A stretch of 64,000 nt of DNA from Nioella ostreopsis (GTDB lineage Bacteria > Pseudomonadota > Alphaproteobacteria > Rhodobacterales > Rhodobacteraceae): contig NZ_RCIQ01000004.1 in assembly GCF_004000255.1 (NCBI RefSeq), positions 124,001-188,000 of the forward strand, given 5' to 3'. Position numbers and translations under genes: made by a program. Shown one piece after another: positions 34,503-42,962 of this stretch. A model generated the notes under the pieces. It was not told the DNA's origin. It was given only the letters and a program-made list of their open reading frames with translations, and ran no database searches. The first letter of the stretch is position 1, and every line of letters starts with the position of its first letter.

Positions 34503-35479
34503 CAGCGCATCTCCTTCTGGGCCTGGCGGATGTTCCAGATCATCACGGGCAGCACCACGATCATGATCACCACGGCCACGGCGGTCGCCCGCCCGTCATC
34601 GCGGAACATGAAGCTCATCATGTAGCTTGGCAGGATCTGGGTGCCGAAATTGCCCCCGGTCATCGTGTAGACGATGTCGAAGACTTTGAGCACGAGGATG
34701 GTGATCGTCGTCCAGACCACCACGATCGTGCCCATGATCTGCGGCACCTTGATCTTGAAGAAGAGCTGGAACGGGTTCGCTCCGTCAATGATTGCGGCCT
34801 CGACCGTTTCTTCGGGGATGCCGCGCAGGGCGGCAGAGAGGATCACCATGGCAAAGCCGGTCTGGATCCAGACAAGGATCGCCATCAGAAAGAAGTTGTT
34901 CCAGAACGGCACCTGCACCGGGTCCATCGGATCAAGCCCGATCCCGTCACGCAGCGCGTTGATGATGCCGATATCCGGGTCGCCCGCATAGACGAACTTC
35001 CAGATCAGCGAGGCGCCCACGAAAGAGATCGCCATCGGCATGAAGATCAGAGATTTGGCGATATTGCCCCAGGACAGCCGGTCGGTCAGCTGCGCCACCA
35101 GCAGGCCAAGGAAGGTCGCGGCGGCGGGGACGACAAGCGCCCAGAGGGCATTGTTGAACAGGGCCTGCAGGAACTCCGGATCCTCGAACAGGAACAGGTA
35201 GTTATCAAGCGCGATGAACTCATCCCCGGCCCGGTTGTGCATCGAGCGCCACAGGCTGCCGATCACCGGATAGACCAGATAGAGCGACAGGGCGAAGATC
35301 GCGGGAAACAGGAACAGCCAGGGCCGGACGGCGGTGGCGCGGTTGATATTGCGACCCGCATGGGGGCCACGGGGCGGAAAGATTACTTTGTCGAGGACAA
35401 GGTTCGCCGCGTAGAAATAGCCCACGCATCCGAACACGCCCACGAAGATGGTAATCACACCCTGCAAAAGCGGTGACAT
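34502..35479 (-). CDS. aglF: Alpha-glucoside ABC transporter, permease AglF
   Basis: The 325-residue MalF-type inner-membrane permease has about eight hydrophobic segments. Its coupling motif EAAIIDGANPFQLFFKIKVPQ (EAA loop) is near residue 230. It pairs with AglG to form the membrane channel. The start follows a GGGAGGGCAA-type site. It lies 69 bp after aglE. Confidence 0.92.
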   Translation of the reverse strand: MSPLLQGVITIFVGVFGCVGYFYAANLVLDKVIFPPRGPHAGRNINRATAVRPWLFLFPAIFALSLYLVYPVIGSLWRSMHNRAGDEFIALDNYLFLFEDPEFLQALFNNALWALVVPAAATFLGLLVAQLTDRLSWGNIAKSLIFMPMAISFVGASLIWKFVYAGDPDIGIINALRDGIGLDPMDPVQVPFWNNFFLMAILVWIQTGFAMVILSAALRGIPEETVEAAIIDGANPFQLFFKIKVPQIMGTIVVVWTTITILVLKVFDIVYTMTGGNFGTQILPSYMMSFMFRDDGRATAVAVVIMIVVLPVMIWNIRQAQKEMR

Positions 35480-35548
35480 GACCTTGCCCTCCCGACATCA
35501 GGTCTGAAGCGGTCCCGGCCGCGTGGATGCGGCCCGGACCAGGTGTTG

Positions 35549-36892
35549 TTACTGCATCGAGTCCCAACGGTCCTGGATCGCCTGCGCCACATCGGCGGCG
35601 TCGGCACCAGAGGTGTAATCGACCATACCGGTCCAGAACGCGCCTGCGCCGATCTCGCCCGGCATCAGGTCGGACCCGTCAAAGCGGAAGGTGGTCGCGC
35701 CCAGGAGGATCTCGTTCATCGCGCGCTGCGAGTCGGACGGGAACACGTCGAGGTTCACACCGCTATGCGGGGTCAGGAAGCCCGACTGCGCCATCCACAG
35801 CTCATGCGCGATGGGGGTTTGCAGGAATTCCATGAAGACATGCGCGGCCGGGGCATCATCGGTGATGGCCCAAAGCGTGCCCGCACCAAGCACCGGGTTG
35901 CCAAGATCGCCTTCCGCGTAGGACGGGAAGTAGAAGAAGTCAGCATCCGCGCCTTCGGGGAAGAAGGTCGGGATGAACGACGCCTGACGATGCATGTAGC
36001 ATTCCGGCGGGTAGGAGAAGAGACCGGCGGGGCTATCGCGGAAGTCGGTAGTGGCGACGGCGCTGGCGCCCCCGTTCACATAGGCGTCGTTGCGGGCGAA
36101 ATGGCCGAAGGCCTCGATCGCGCCGACGATGCGTTCATCGGTGAAGGGGATCTCGTTCGTCACCCAGCCATCATAGACATCGGCAGGCTGCGTGCGCAGC
36201 AGCAGGTCTTCGACCCAGTCAGTCGCGGGCCAGCCGGTTGCGGCACCCGATCCCAGCCCGATGCACCATGGCGTACCGCCATCGGCGACGATTTGGTCGG
36301 TGAGCGCCATCAGCTCTTCCATCGAGGTCGGGATGTCATAGCCCGCCTCGTCAAAGGCCTCGGGGCTGAACCAGACCAGCGATTTCAGGTCAACCTTGTA
36401 GAAGAAGCCATAAAGCGCGTCTTCGCCATCGGGGCCCGCATAGGTGCCCAGATCAACCCAGCTGTCACCCGCCGCGTAGTTGGCGGAGACCCAGTCGGCC
36501 GTGCCATCGGCCAGCGGCGTCAGCAGACCGCGTGCGGCCATGTCGGCGGCAAGGCCGGGCTGCGGGAAGACCGCGATATTGGGGGCGCTGCCCGCCTGCG
36601 TGGCGATCACGATGTCCTGCTCGAAGCTATCGGAGCCGGAATAGTTCACGGTCGCGCCGGTCGCTTCCTCGAAATAGACCAGAATGCTTTCCACAAGCTC
36701 GGCATCGGCGCCGATCCACGGGCCGGTGATCGACAGGGTCTGACCGGAAAGGTCATTGTCGCCTGCAAAAGCTTCATAGCTGTCCCAGTTGAATTCACCT
36801 TCGCCGGGCGCGAACATCATATGCCCGTCGGCCTGCGCCATACCTGCAGTCAAGGCCAGCGCGGCGGCGCCAGCGAGTAACGATTTCTTCAT
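35549..36892 (-). CDS. aglE: Alpha-glucoside ABC transporter, substrate-binding protein
   Basis: The 447-residue periplasmic binding protein has a cleavable signal (MKKSLLAGAAALALTAGMAQ, residues 1-21) and a family 1 extracellular solute-binding fold. Strong GGGAGGA precedes the start. As first gene of the operon it faces the LacI-type regulator across a 250-bp region with two copies of the same palindrome. In Sinorhizobium the equivalent AglE binds sucrose, maltose and trehalose; the exact specificity here is not determined. Confidence 0.92.
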   Translation of the reverse strand: MKKSLLAGAAALALTAGMAQADGHMMFAPGEGEFNWDSYEAFAGDNDLSGQTLSITGPWIGADAELVESILVYFEEATGATVNYSGSDSFEQDIVIATQAGSAPNIAVFPQPGLAADMAARGLLTPLADGTADWVSANYAAGDSWVDLGTYAGPDGEDALYGFFYKVDLKSLVWFSPEAFDEAGYDIPTSMEELMALTDQIVADGGTPWCIGLGSGAATGWPATDWVEDLLLRTQPADVYDGWVTNEIPFTDERIVGAIEAFGHFARNDAYVNGGASAVATTDFRDSPAGLFSYPPECYMHRQASFIPTFFPEGADADFFYFPSYAEGDLGNPVLGAGTLWAITDDAPAAHVFMEFLQTPIAHELWMAQSGFLTPHSGVNLDVFPSDSQRAMNEILLGATTFRFDGSDLMPGEIGAGAFWTGMVDYTSGADAADVAQAIQDRWDSMQ

Positions 36893-36950
36893 GGTTTCCT
36901 CCCAAGAATGGGCCGAGGCCCCTGTGATTGGAACGCACCGAATGCATTTC

Positions 36951-36962
36951 CAAAGCGCTTTG
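36951..36962. promoter_or_regulatory. LacI-type operator 1 near aglE
   Basis: CAAAGCGCTTTG is a perfect 12-bp palindrome with the central CG typical of LacI-family operators. It is 59 bp upstream of the aglE start, where it could block the promoter. The core is repeated at 37117. Confidence 0.7.
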
Positions 36963-37116
36963 ACACTTCTCTAGGCATCTGCGATTCCCGGTTTTCTGTC
37001 AATGACGATTGTCAAAACAGGCCAAAAAGGGGGCATCCAAGGGCGATCTATCACGTTTGGGTTGTGGAATTCGCCTTTGACAGCCCCGGATTTTCGGGGA
37101 TACTGCCCAAAGTTTG

Positions 37117-37126
37117 AAAGCGCTTT
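37117..37126. promoter_or_regulatory. LacI-type operator 2 near the regulator gene
   Basis: AAAGCGCTTT is the same palindromic core as operator 1, followed by the same G. It lies 17 bp before the LacI regulator start, suggesting autoregulation and control of both divergent operons. Confidence 0.7.
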
Positions 37127-37142
37127 GGGTGCAGACTTGGCT

Positions 37143-38174
37143 ATGAACCTCAAACAGCTGTCCGAATCCCTCGGCCTGTCGCAGACCACGGTCAGCCGGG
37201 CCCTGAACGGCTATCCGGAGGTCAGCGAGGCGACGCGCCAGCGGGTTCAGGACGCCGCGCATCGCCACAACTACCGCCCCAATACCCGCGCCCGCAGCCT
37301 GGCCACGGGGCGCGCCCACATGATCGGCCATGTCATCCCGATCTCGACCCGGCACGAGATGATGAACCCGGTCTTCTCCGACTTCATCGCCGGGGCTGGT
37401 GAGGCCTACGCGCGGGCGGGCTACGACATGACCCTGTCAATCGTGCCCGATGATGCCGAGGACGCCACCTATCGCAGCCTTGCCCAGAAAAAGACCGTCG
37501 ATGGCATCGTCATCCACGGCCCCCGCGCCAATGAACGGCGGATCAGGCTGTTGCAGGATCTGGACCTGCCTTTCGTGGTGCATGGCCGGGCCTCTGCCGA
37601 GGACAGCGATTATTCCTGGGTCGATGTGAACAACCGCCGCGCCTTTTCACGTGCGACCGAGTTGCTGCTCGATCTGGGCCATCGCCGGATTGCGATGGTG
37701 AACGGGCTGGAGGACATGGATTTCGCCATCAGACGTCGGCAGGGCTATGAAAAGGCCCTGCGCGAGCGCGGGCTGGAGCCGGACCCGGAGCTTGGGGCCA
37801 GTGATGAAATGACCGAACATTACGGCTATGACACTGCCCGCCTGATGCTGGCCCGGGACAATCCGCCGACGGCCTTTCTGGTGTCTTCGCTGATTTCCGC
37901 CATTGGGGTGCGCCGCGCGCTGGAAGAGGCGGATCTGAAAATGGGCCGCGATGTCAGCGTCATCACCCATGACGATGAGCTGAGCTATCTGGGCAATGGC
38001 AAAGACGTGCCGATCTTCACCGCCACAAGGTCCTCCGTGCGCGAAGCAGGGCGCATTGCGGCCACGACCCTTCTGGACCTGATCGAAGACCCCGACCGCA
38101 CCCCGCGCCACCACCTTCTGGAAGCCGAACTGATGCTGGGCCGATCCACCGGCCCTGCCCCAAAAGAAAGCTGA
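37143..38174 (+). CDS. aglR: LacI-family transcriptional regulator of the alpha-glucoside locus
   Basis: The 343-residue protein has an N-terminal helix-turn-helix (MNLKQLSESLGLSQTTVSRA, hinge helix following) and a periplasmic-binding-protein-like effector domain. The start at 37143 is the conserved LacI N-terminus; a frame open from 37002 is not supported. By position and by the two AAAGCGCTTT sites it should control aglEFGAK and its own operon with the beta-glucosidase and glucokinase genes. The inducer is unknown, presumably an alpha-glucoside or glucose derivative. The symbol is by analogy to Sinorhizobium. Confidence 0.85.
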   Translation: MNLKQLSESLGLSQTTVSRALNGYPEVSEATRQRVQDAAHRHNYRPNTRARSLATGRAHMIGHVIPISTRHEMMNPVFSDFIAGAGEAYARAGYDMTLSIVPDDAEDATYRSLAQKKTVDGIVIHGPRANERRIRLLQDLDLPFVVHGRASAEDSDYSWVDVNNRRAFSRATELLLDLGHRRIAMVNGLEDMDFAIRRRQGYEKALRERGLEPDPELGASDEMTEHYGYDTARLMLARDNPPTAFLVSSLISAIGVRRALEEADLKMGRDVSVITHDDELSYLGNGKDVPIFTATRSSVREAGRIAATTLLDLIEDPDRTPRHHLLEAELMLGRSTGPAPKES

Positions 38175-38178
38175 CATC

Positions 38179-39495
38179 ATGACATGGACACGGCAAGATT
38201 TCCCCGAGGGGTTTCTCTTCGGGGCCGCGACCTCGGCCTATCAGATTGAGGGGCATTCGTATGGCGGCGCAGGCCCCACCCATTGGGACAGTTTCGCCGC
38301 CACGCCGGGCAATGTGGTGCGCGCCGAACATGGCGGCCGGGCCTGTGACCACTACCACCGGATGGGCGAAGACCTCGACCTGCTGAGCGCACTGAATGTC
38401 GATGTCTACCGCTTCTCCACCTCCTGGGCGCGCGTGATGCCCGAGGGAACCGGCACACCCAACCCGGAGGGGCTCGATTTCTACGACCGACTGGTCGACG
38501 GGTTGCTGGAGCGTGGTTTGAAACCCGCCGCAACGCTCTATCACTGGGAACTGCCGCAGCCGCTGGCCGACAAGGGTGGCTGGCGCAACCGGGATATTGC
38601 GGGCTGGTTCGCCGATTTCACCGAAACGATCATGGGCCGGATCGGCGACCGCGTCTGGTCCGCCGCGCCGATCAACGAGCCTTGGTGCGTCGGTTGGCTC
38701 AGCCATTTCCTCGGCCATCACGCGCCCGGCCTGCGCGATATCCGTGCCACCGCCCGCGCCATGCATCATGTGTTGCTGTCCCATGGCCGGTCCATCGAGG
38801 TGATGCGGGGGCTTGGCATGTCGAATCTCGGCGGTGTCTTCAACATGGAATGGGCCAACCCGGTGGATGACAGCCCCGAGGCCGCCCGCGCCGCTGCCAC
38901 CTATGACGCTTATTACAACCGCTTCTTTCTGGAGGGCATCTTCAAGGGTGCCTACCCCGCTGAAGCACTGGAAGGCCTGGAACCGCACCTGCCTGACGGT
39001 TGGCAGGAGGATTTCGCCACCATCGGCCAGCCGCTCGACTGGATCGGGCTTAACTACTACACCCGCAAGAACATCGCCCCTGCCCCCGGCCCCTGGCCCG
39101 CTCTGGCCGAGATCGACGGGCCCCTGCCCAAGACCCAGATGGGGTGGGAGATCTACCCCGACGGGCTCTACCACTTCCTCAAACGCACCGCCGATCTGAT
39201 CCCCGACCTGCCGATCTATGTCACCGAAAACGGCATGGCCAATGCGGATGTGCTGATCGGCGGCGCGGTGAGCGATCCTGAACGGCTGGCCTATATCGAC
39301 GCCCATCTGGACGCCTGCCGCCGCGCCATGGCCGAGGGGGTCGATCTGCGCGGCTATTTCATCTGGTCGCTGATGGACAATTACGAATGGGCGCTAGGCT
39401 ATGAAAAACGCTTCGGACTGGTCCATGTGGACTTCGAAAGCTTGAAGAGAACGCCCAAAGCGTCCTATCACGCCCTCGCGCACCGTTTGCGCTAA
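38179..39495 (+). CDS. Beta-glucosidase, GH1 family
   Basis: The 438-residue cytoplasmic TIM-barrel enzyme has acid/base Glu167 in PINEPW and nucleophile Glu350 in YVTENG. The N-terminus FPEGFLFGAATSAYQIEG and the C-terminal WSLMDNYEWALGYEKRFGLV are classical GH1. It releases glucose from beta-glucosides, for example cellobiose. It starts 4 bp after the regulator stop, so the two are one transcript. Its presence beside an alpha-glucoside importer widens the locus to both anomers. Confidence 0.93.
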   Translation: MTWTRQDFPEGFLFGAATSAYQIEGHSYGGAGPTHWDSFAATPGNVVRAEHGGRACDHYHRMGEDLDLLSALNVDVYRFSTSWARVMPEGTGTPNPEGLDFYDRLVDGLLERGLKPAATLYHWELPQPLADKGGWRNRDIAGWFADFTETIMGRIGDRVWSAAPINEPWCVGWLSHFLGHHAPGLRDIRATARAMHHVLLSHGRSIEVMRGLGMSNLGGVFNMEWANPVDDSPEAARAAATYDAYYNRFFLEGIFKGAYPAEALEGLEPHLPDGWQEDFATIGQPLDWIGLNYYTRKNIAPAPGPWPALAEIDGPLPKTQMGWEIYPDGLYHFLKRTADLIPDLPIYVTENGMANADVLIGGAVSDPERLAYIDAHLDACRRAMAEGVDLRGYFIWSLMDNYEWALGYEKRFGLVHVDFESLKRTPKASYHALAHRLR

Positions 39496-39513
39496 CCAAA
39501 GGGAATCCTGCTC

Positions 39514-40461
39514 ATGCACCGTGACATCTCGCTCGTGGCCGATATCGGTGGCACCAATACCCGCGTGGCACTGGCCCGTGGCTTCGAGGTGCAACGCGAC
39601 ACGGTGCGGCGGTATTCGAACGCCGGCGCGTCGGGGCTGGACGCCCACCTGACCCGCTATATAGACGAGATGCAGCCCGGCGCCCTGACCGGGGCCTGCG
39701 TGGCCATTGCCGGGCCGGTGCGCGACGGCGTGGGGCAGATGACAAACCTGGACTGGCGGGTGGACCGCGAAGGGCTTGGGGCCGTCACCGGCGCCCGCAA
39801 GCTGGCGGTTCTGAATGACCTGCAGGCGCAGGGCCATGCGCTTGGCCATCTGGAGGAAGAGGATCTCAACCGCCTCTTGCCGCAACCCGATGCCATGCGT
39901 CATGCGGCCAAGCTTGTGGTGGGGCTCGGCACCGGGTTCAACGCCGCCCCGGTCTATGACACGGCAGGCGGGCGCTTCGTGCCGCCCTCGGAATGCGGCC
40001 ATATCACCATGCCGCGCCACACCGCTGCCCTTGCCGCGCTGGCAGAGGCGATGGAACCGCGCCACGGCTTCGCCGCCGTCGAGGACGCGCTGTCGGGCGG
40101 CGGCTTCGTCCGCGTGCACCGGCATCTGCACGGCGAGGATCTGGAAGGGGTCGAGATCATCTCGCGCCTGTCGCAGGGCGACCCAAAGGCCACCGAAACC
40201 GCGCGACTGTTCATTGAACTGATGGGCACCGTGATGGGTGATCTTGCGCTGATCCACCTGCCCTTCGGCGGCATCTACCTGATCGGCGGCATGGCCCGCG
40301 CGATCACGCCCTGGCTCGCACCGCTCGGCTTTGCCGAAGCCTTCCGCGGCAAGGGGCGGTTCACGGACTTCATGGGACAGTTCGGCGTGGCCGTGGTCCA
40401 GGATGACTATGCGGCCCTGACCGGCTGCGCCTCTCACCTTGGCCATTTGCCGATCGGCTGA
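39514..40461 (+). CDS. glk: Glucokinase
   Basis: The 315-residue Glk-family protein has phosphate motif VADIGGTNTRVAL at residues 8-20. It also has the ATP-binding VVGLGTGFNAAPV, glucose-contact segment SECGHITMP, and IYLIGGMA near the C-terminus. It phosphorylates the glucose released by AglA and the GH1 enzyme to glucose 6-phosphate. AAAGGGAA precedes the start, 18 bp after the beta-glucosidase stop. Confidence 0.92.
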   Translation: MHRDISLVADIGGTNTRVALARGFEVQRDTVRRYSNAGASGLDAHLTRYIDEMQPGALTGACVAIAGPVRDGVGQMTNLDWRVDREGLGAVTGARKLAVLNDLQAQGHALGHLEEEDLNRLLPQPDAMRHAAKLVVGLGTGFNAAPVYDTAGGRFVPPSECGHITMPRHTAALAALAEAMEPRHGFAAVEDALSGGGFVRVHRHLHGEDLEGVEIISRLSQGDPKATETARLFIELMGTVMGDLALIHLPFGGIYLIGGMARAITPWLAPLGFAEAFRGKGRFTDFMGQFGVAVVQDDYAALTGCASHLGHLPIG

Positions 40462-40513
40462 GCGTGCCATTGGCCACGCCGCAACTTTTTTGCACGGAAG
40501 GCCCCAAGCCCTC

Positions 40514-40543
40514 TTGCACCCGGCCCGCTCCTTGCGCTATCCC
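40514..40543 (+). promoter_or_regulatory. Predicted promoter of tRNA-Ser
   Basis: TTGCAC (40514-40519) and TATCCC (40538-40543) are 18 bp apart, with the mature tRNA starting 10 bases later. Confidence 0.5.
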
Positions 40544-40552
40544 GCCCCGCAC

Positions 40553-40642
40553 GGAGAGGTGGCCGAGTGGTCGAAGGCGCACGCCTGGAAAGTGTGTAGG
40601 CGGGAGACCGTCTCCAGGGTTCGAATCCCTGTCTCTCCGCCA
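40553..40642 (+). tRNA. tRNA-Ser (anticodon GGA)
   Basis: The 90-nt class II tRNA has acceptor GGAGAGG/TCTCTCC, discriminator G and encoded CCA. The anticodon stem is CACGC/GTGTG with loop CTGGAAA, anticodon 40587-40589. A long variable arm (GGGAGACCGTCTCC region) and T-loop TTCGAAT are present. It reads UCC and UCU. It sits at the boundary between the sugar locus and the pilus locus. Confidence 0.97.
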
Positions 40643-41223
40643 TATTCTCAAACGGACCTTCTTCTCATCATGATCGCCCTGATGCGGCGCACTGGTCGTT
40701 TGTCTGTCGGTCGGGTCGACAATGATGCAAGCGGGTTAGTGGCATTCGGGCCTGTGAGTGCACGCTGCGAGGCAGGTCGGGTCCGAGGCGGTGTTCAGAT
40801 CCATCTTGTCATGACCGTCCGTCGCACTGAATTGCAGGATCCCACAAGCCACCGATGACCACTATCTGAAAGACTCGGGCAAACAGCAATCCTCTTGCAA
40901 GGGGTGTCGACAGCTGCCCTGCCCACACAGCCGGACTGACCCGGACAGTGAGCCGCTGCGCAATGCTCTGTTCTCCCAATTCGATTCGGATTCGCCGCAA
41001 ATTCACTTGGTAACTTTCAGTGTCGGAAACAGTTGTTTACTACTGTTTCGAGGCCAGAAACCCATTTGGCGGCGGACATATACAAAAGTATTATAAATTT
41101 CGCCAAACGATATTCAAATTATCAAACGATCCAAATATTATACACAAGTACACTTCTTCGGATCGCACCACCATGCAATCTTATTGGCGTTGGGGGATTT
41201 AACTACCACTAGGGGGTAAAAAG
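40643..41223. other. 581-bp non-coding region between tRNA-Ser and flp
   Basis: No convincing gene is seen. The first 380 bp have ordinary composition; bases about 41030-41215 are strikingly AT-rich for this genome. In the AT-rich part two 19-bp imperfect direct repeats lie end to end (CAAACGATATTCAAATTAT at 41104-41122 and CAAACGATCCAAATATTAT at 41123-41141). The region must hold the flp promoter. Confidence 0.7.
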
Positions 41224-41385
41224 ATGAACAAACTGACTACTTTCATGAATTCCGAAGATGGAGCAACTGCAATTGAATATGGCCTGATCGGGTCTTTGAT
41301 TGCCGTTGCCATTGTCGGCATCCTGGGCACTGTGGGAACGGATCTGACTGCCGCTTTCACAACCATCAGCACCGCCCTGCAATAA
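41224..41385 (+). CDS. flp: Flp-type IVb pilin
   Basis: This 53-residue prepilin is too short for standard ORF cut-offs. It has leader MNKLTTFMNSEDG, predicted cleavage Gly13-Ala14, then mature ATAIEYGLIGSLIAVAIVGI with Glu5 and Tyr6 as in Flp pilins, and a hydrophobic helix. It forms the Tad pilus fibre after cleavage by a prepilin peptidase (not in this window). AGGGGG lies 9 bp upstream of the start. It is followed by an intergenic hairpin and cpaF. Confidence 0.92.
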   Translation: MNKLTTFMNSEDGATAIEYGLIGSLIAVAIVGILGTVGTDLTAAFTTISTALQ

Positions 41386-41430
41386 TCCTGCAGTCCGCCT
41401 TACGGGCTTTCGTGAAGTTGATAAAATCTG

Positions 41431-41459
41431 CGAGGCCACCCAGTTTTGGCGTGGCCTCG
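41431..41459 (+). other. Hairpin between flp and cpaF
   Basis: CGAGGCCAC (41431-41439) and GTGGCCTCG (41451-41459) form a perfect 9-bp stem, and CCA/TGG extends it inward. No T run follows, so it may be a partial terminator or an mRNA stabiliser giving more pilin than assembly ATPase. Confidence 0.6.
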
Positions 41460-41519
41460 TAAACCGATTGGGGCATCCGGATCAGACGGTATCTGTTAAT
41501 TATCAAAGGGCCCATAGGA

Positions 41520-42962
41520 ATGTTCGGCAAAAAGAATTCCATCGCGTCAACTGCCGGATTTGGAATGCCCAGTGGGGCGTTTCAAGAAAACTCACCGTCA
41601 ACCAGCGGATTTGAGATCCTCGACTCAAGCTCGGAAGACAATGCAAGCATCGAACAGGAAGACGCCTATCGCGATCTGCGCCGCCTGGTGTTTTCCCGGC
41701 TGATCGAAGAACTCGACGCCGCGCGGTTGCTGCGCGGAGGGATCACGCAAGGGCGCGCCTTGATTGCCGCAGCCCTGGACGAGATCATCATCAGCGACAA
41801 ACTGAAAGTATCCGCCGCAGAGGAAGAGCGGCTGCTGAACGAAATCAGCGATGACATGCTCGGCTTCGGGCCGCTGGAACGGTTTCTGACCCAGGGCAAC
41901 ATCACCGAGATCATGGTGAACGGCACCGAGCCGATCTATGTCGAGATCGACGGTGTGCTGCGCAAGACCGATGTCCGGTTCCGGGATACCAACCAGTTGC
42001 TGAACGTCTGCCAGAGCATGGTCAGCCTCGTGGGCCGCCGCGTCGATGAGGCCAGCCCGATCTGCGATGCCCGCCTGAAGGATGGGTCGCGCGTGAACGT
42101 GATCATTCCCCCCGTCAGCATCAACGGGCCCTCCCTGACCATCCGGCTGTTTCGACAGGATGTTCTGACGGTCGATCAGATGGTCAGTCGCGGCGTCATT
42201 TCCGCGGGCGGGGCCGAATTGCTGCGGATCCTTGCCCGATGCCGCTGCAACATCCTGATCATTGGCGGAACAGGGTCAGGCAAAACCACAATGCTGAATG
42301 CCCTGACCGGATATATAGAGGCACACGAGCGCATCGTCACCTGCGAGGATACCGCCGAACTGCGCTTGCAACAGCCGCATGTGGTGCGTCTGGAAACCCG
42401 TCCACCGAATGTCGAGGGCAAGGGCCAGATCCCTATGCGGGATCTGGTCAGGAACTGCCTGCGCATGCGGCCCGATCGCATCATCGTTGGCGAAGTGCGG
42501 GGCCCGGAAGCATTCGACCTGCTTCAGGCCATGAATACCGGGCATGACGGCTCCATGAGCACATTGCACGCAAATTCCCCCGAAGATGCCGTGTCCAGAA
42601 TGACCGCGCTTGTGACCATGGGGTTTAGCTCGCTTGGGCCTGACATCATTCAGGAGATGTTCCAGCGGTCGATTGACGTCATCATTCACGTGGAGCGCCA
42701 TCGCGATGGCAGCCGCCGCATCACCCATGTGACCGAAGTGCTCGACGAAGGGCCGCAGGAACAGCGCTTGCGCAATCTGATCGTGTTCAAGACCGATGGC
42801 GAACAGGTCGGGGACAAGATCGTCGGTCAGCATCGGGCAACTGCGTATCCGGTCGGGGAAATCCTCCGGCGCAGCGAACAATACGGCGAGACCCGAAATC
42901 TGATGCGCGCCCTCGCCCGGGACGGGCTGCAAGTGCATGAGGACCTGGCCCATGCCGGTTGA
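41520..42962 (+). CDS. cpaF: Tad pilus assembly ATPase CpaF/TadA
   Basis: The 480-residue type II/IV secretion ATPase has an N-terminal low-complexity stretch of about 50 residues, the CpaF N-domain, Walker A IIGGTGSGKTTM near 250-261, the Asp box and His box (GSMSTLHANSPEDAVSRM), and Walker B region RIIVGEVRGPEA. It hexamerises at the inner membrane and powers Flp pilus extension and probably retraction. It is followed by tadB with overlapping ends. Confidence 0.94.
   Translation: MFGKKNSIASTAGFGMPSGAFQENSPSTSGFEILDSSSEDNASIEQEDAYRDLRRLVFSRLIEELDAARLLRGGITQGRALIAAALDEIIISDKLKVSAAEEERLLNEISDDMLGFGPLERFLTQGNITEIMVNGTEPIYVEIDGVLRKTDVRFRDTNQLLNVCQSMVSLVGRRVDEASPICDARLKDGSRVNVIIPPVSINGPSLTIRLFRQDVLTVDQMVSRGVISAGGAELLRILARCRCNILIIGGTGSGKTTMLNALTGYIEAHERIVTCEDTAELRLQQPHVVRLETRPPNVEGKGQIPMRDLVRNCLRMRPDRIIVGEVRGPEAFDLLQAMNTGHDGSMSTLHANSPEDAVSRMTALVTMGFSSLGPDIIQEMFQRSIDVIIHVERHRDGSRRITHVTEVLDEGPQEQRLRNLIVFKTDGEQVGDKIVGQHRATAYPVGEILRRSEQYGETRNLMRALARDGLQVHEDLAHAG

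Noticed and set aside
41020-41202. 60-codon frame upstream of flp starting with GTG
   Set aside because: It lies in AT-rich promoter DNA, has odd composition (Tyr, Lys, Asn rich) and no ribosome-binding site.
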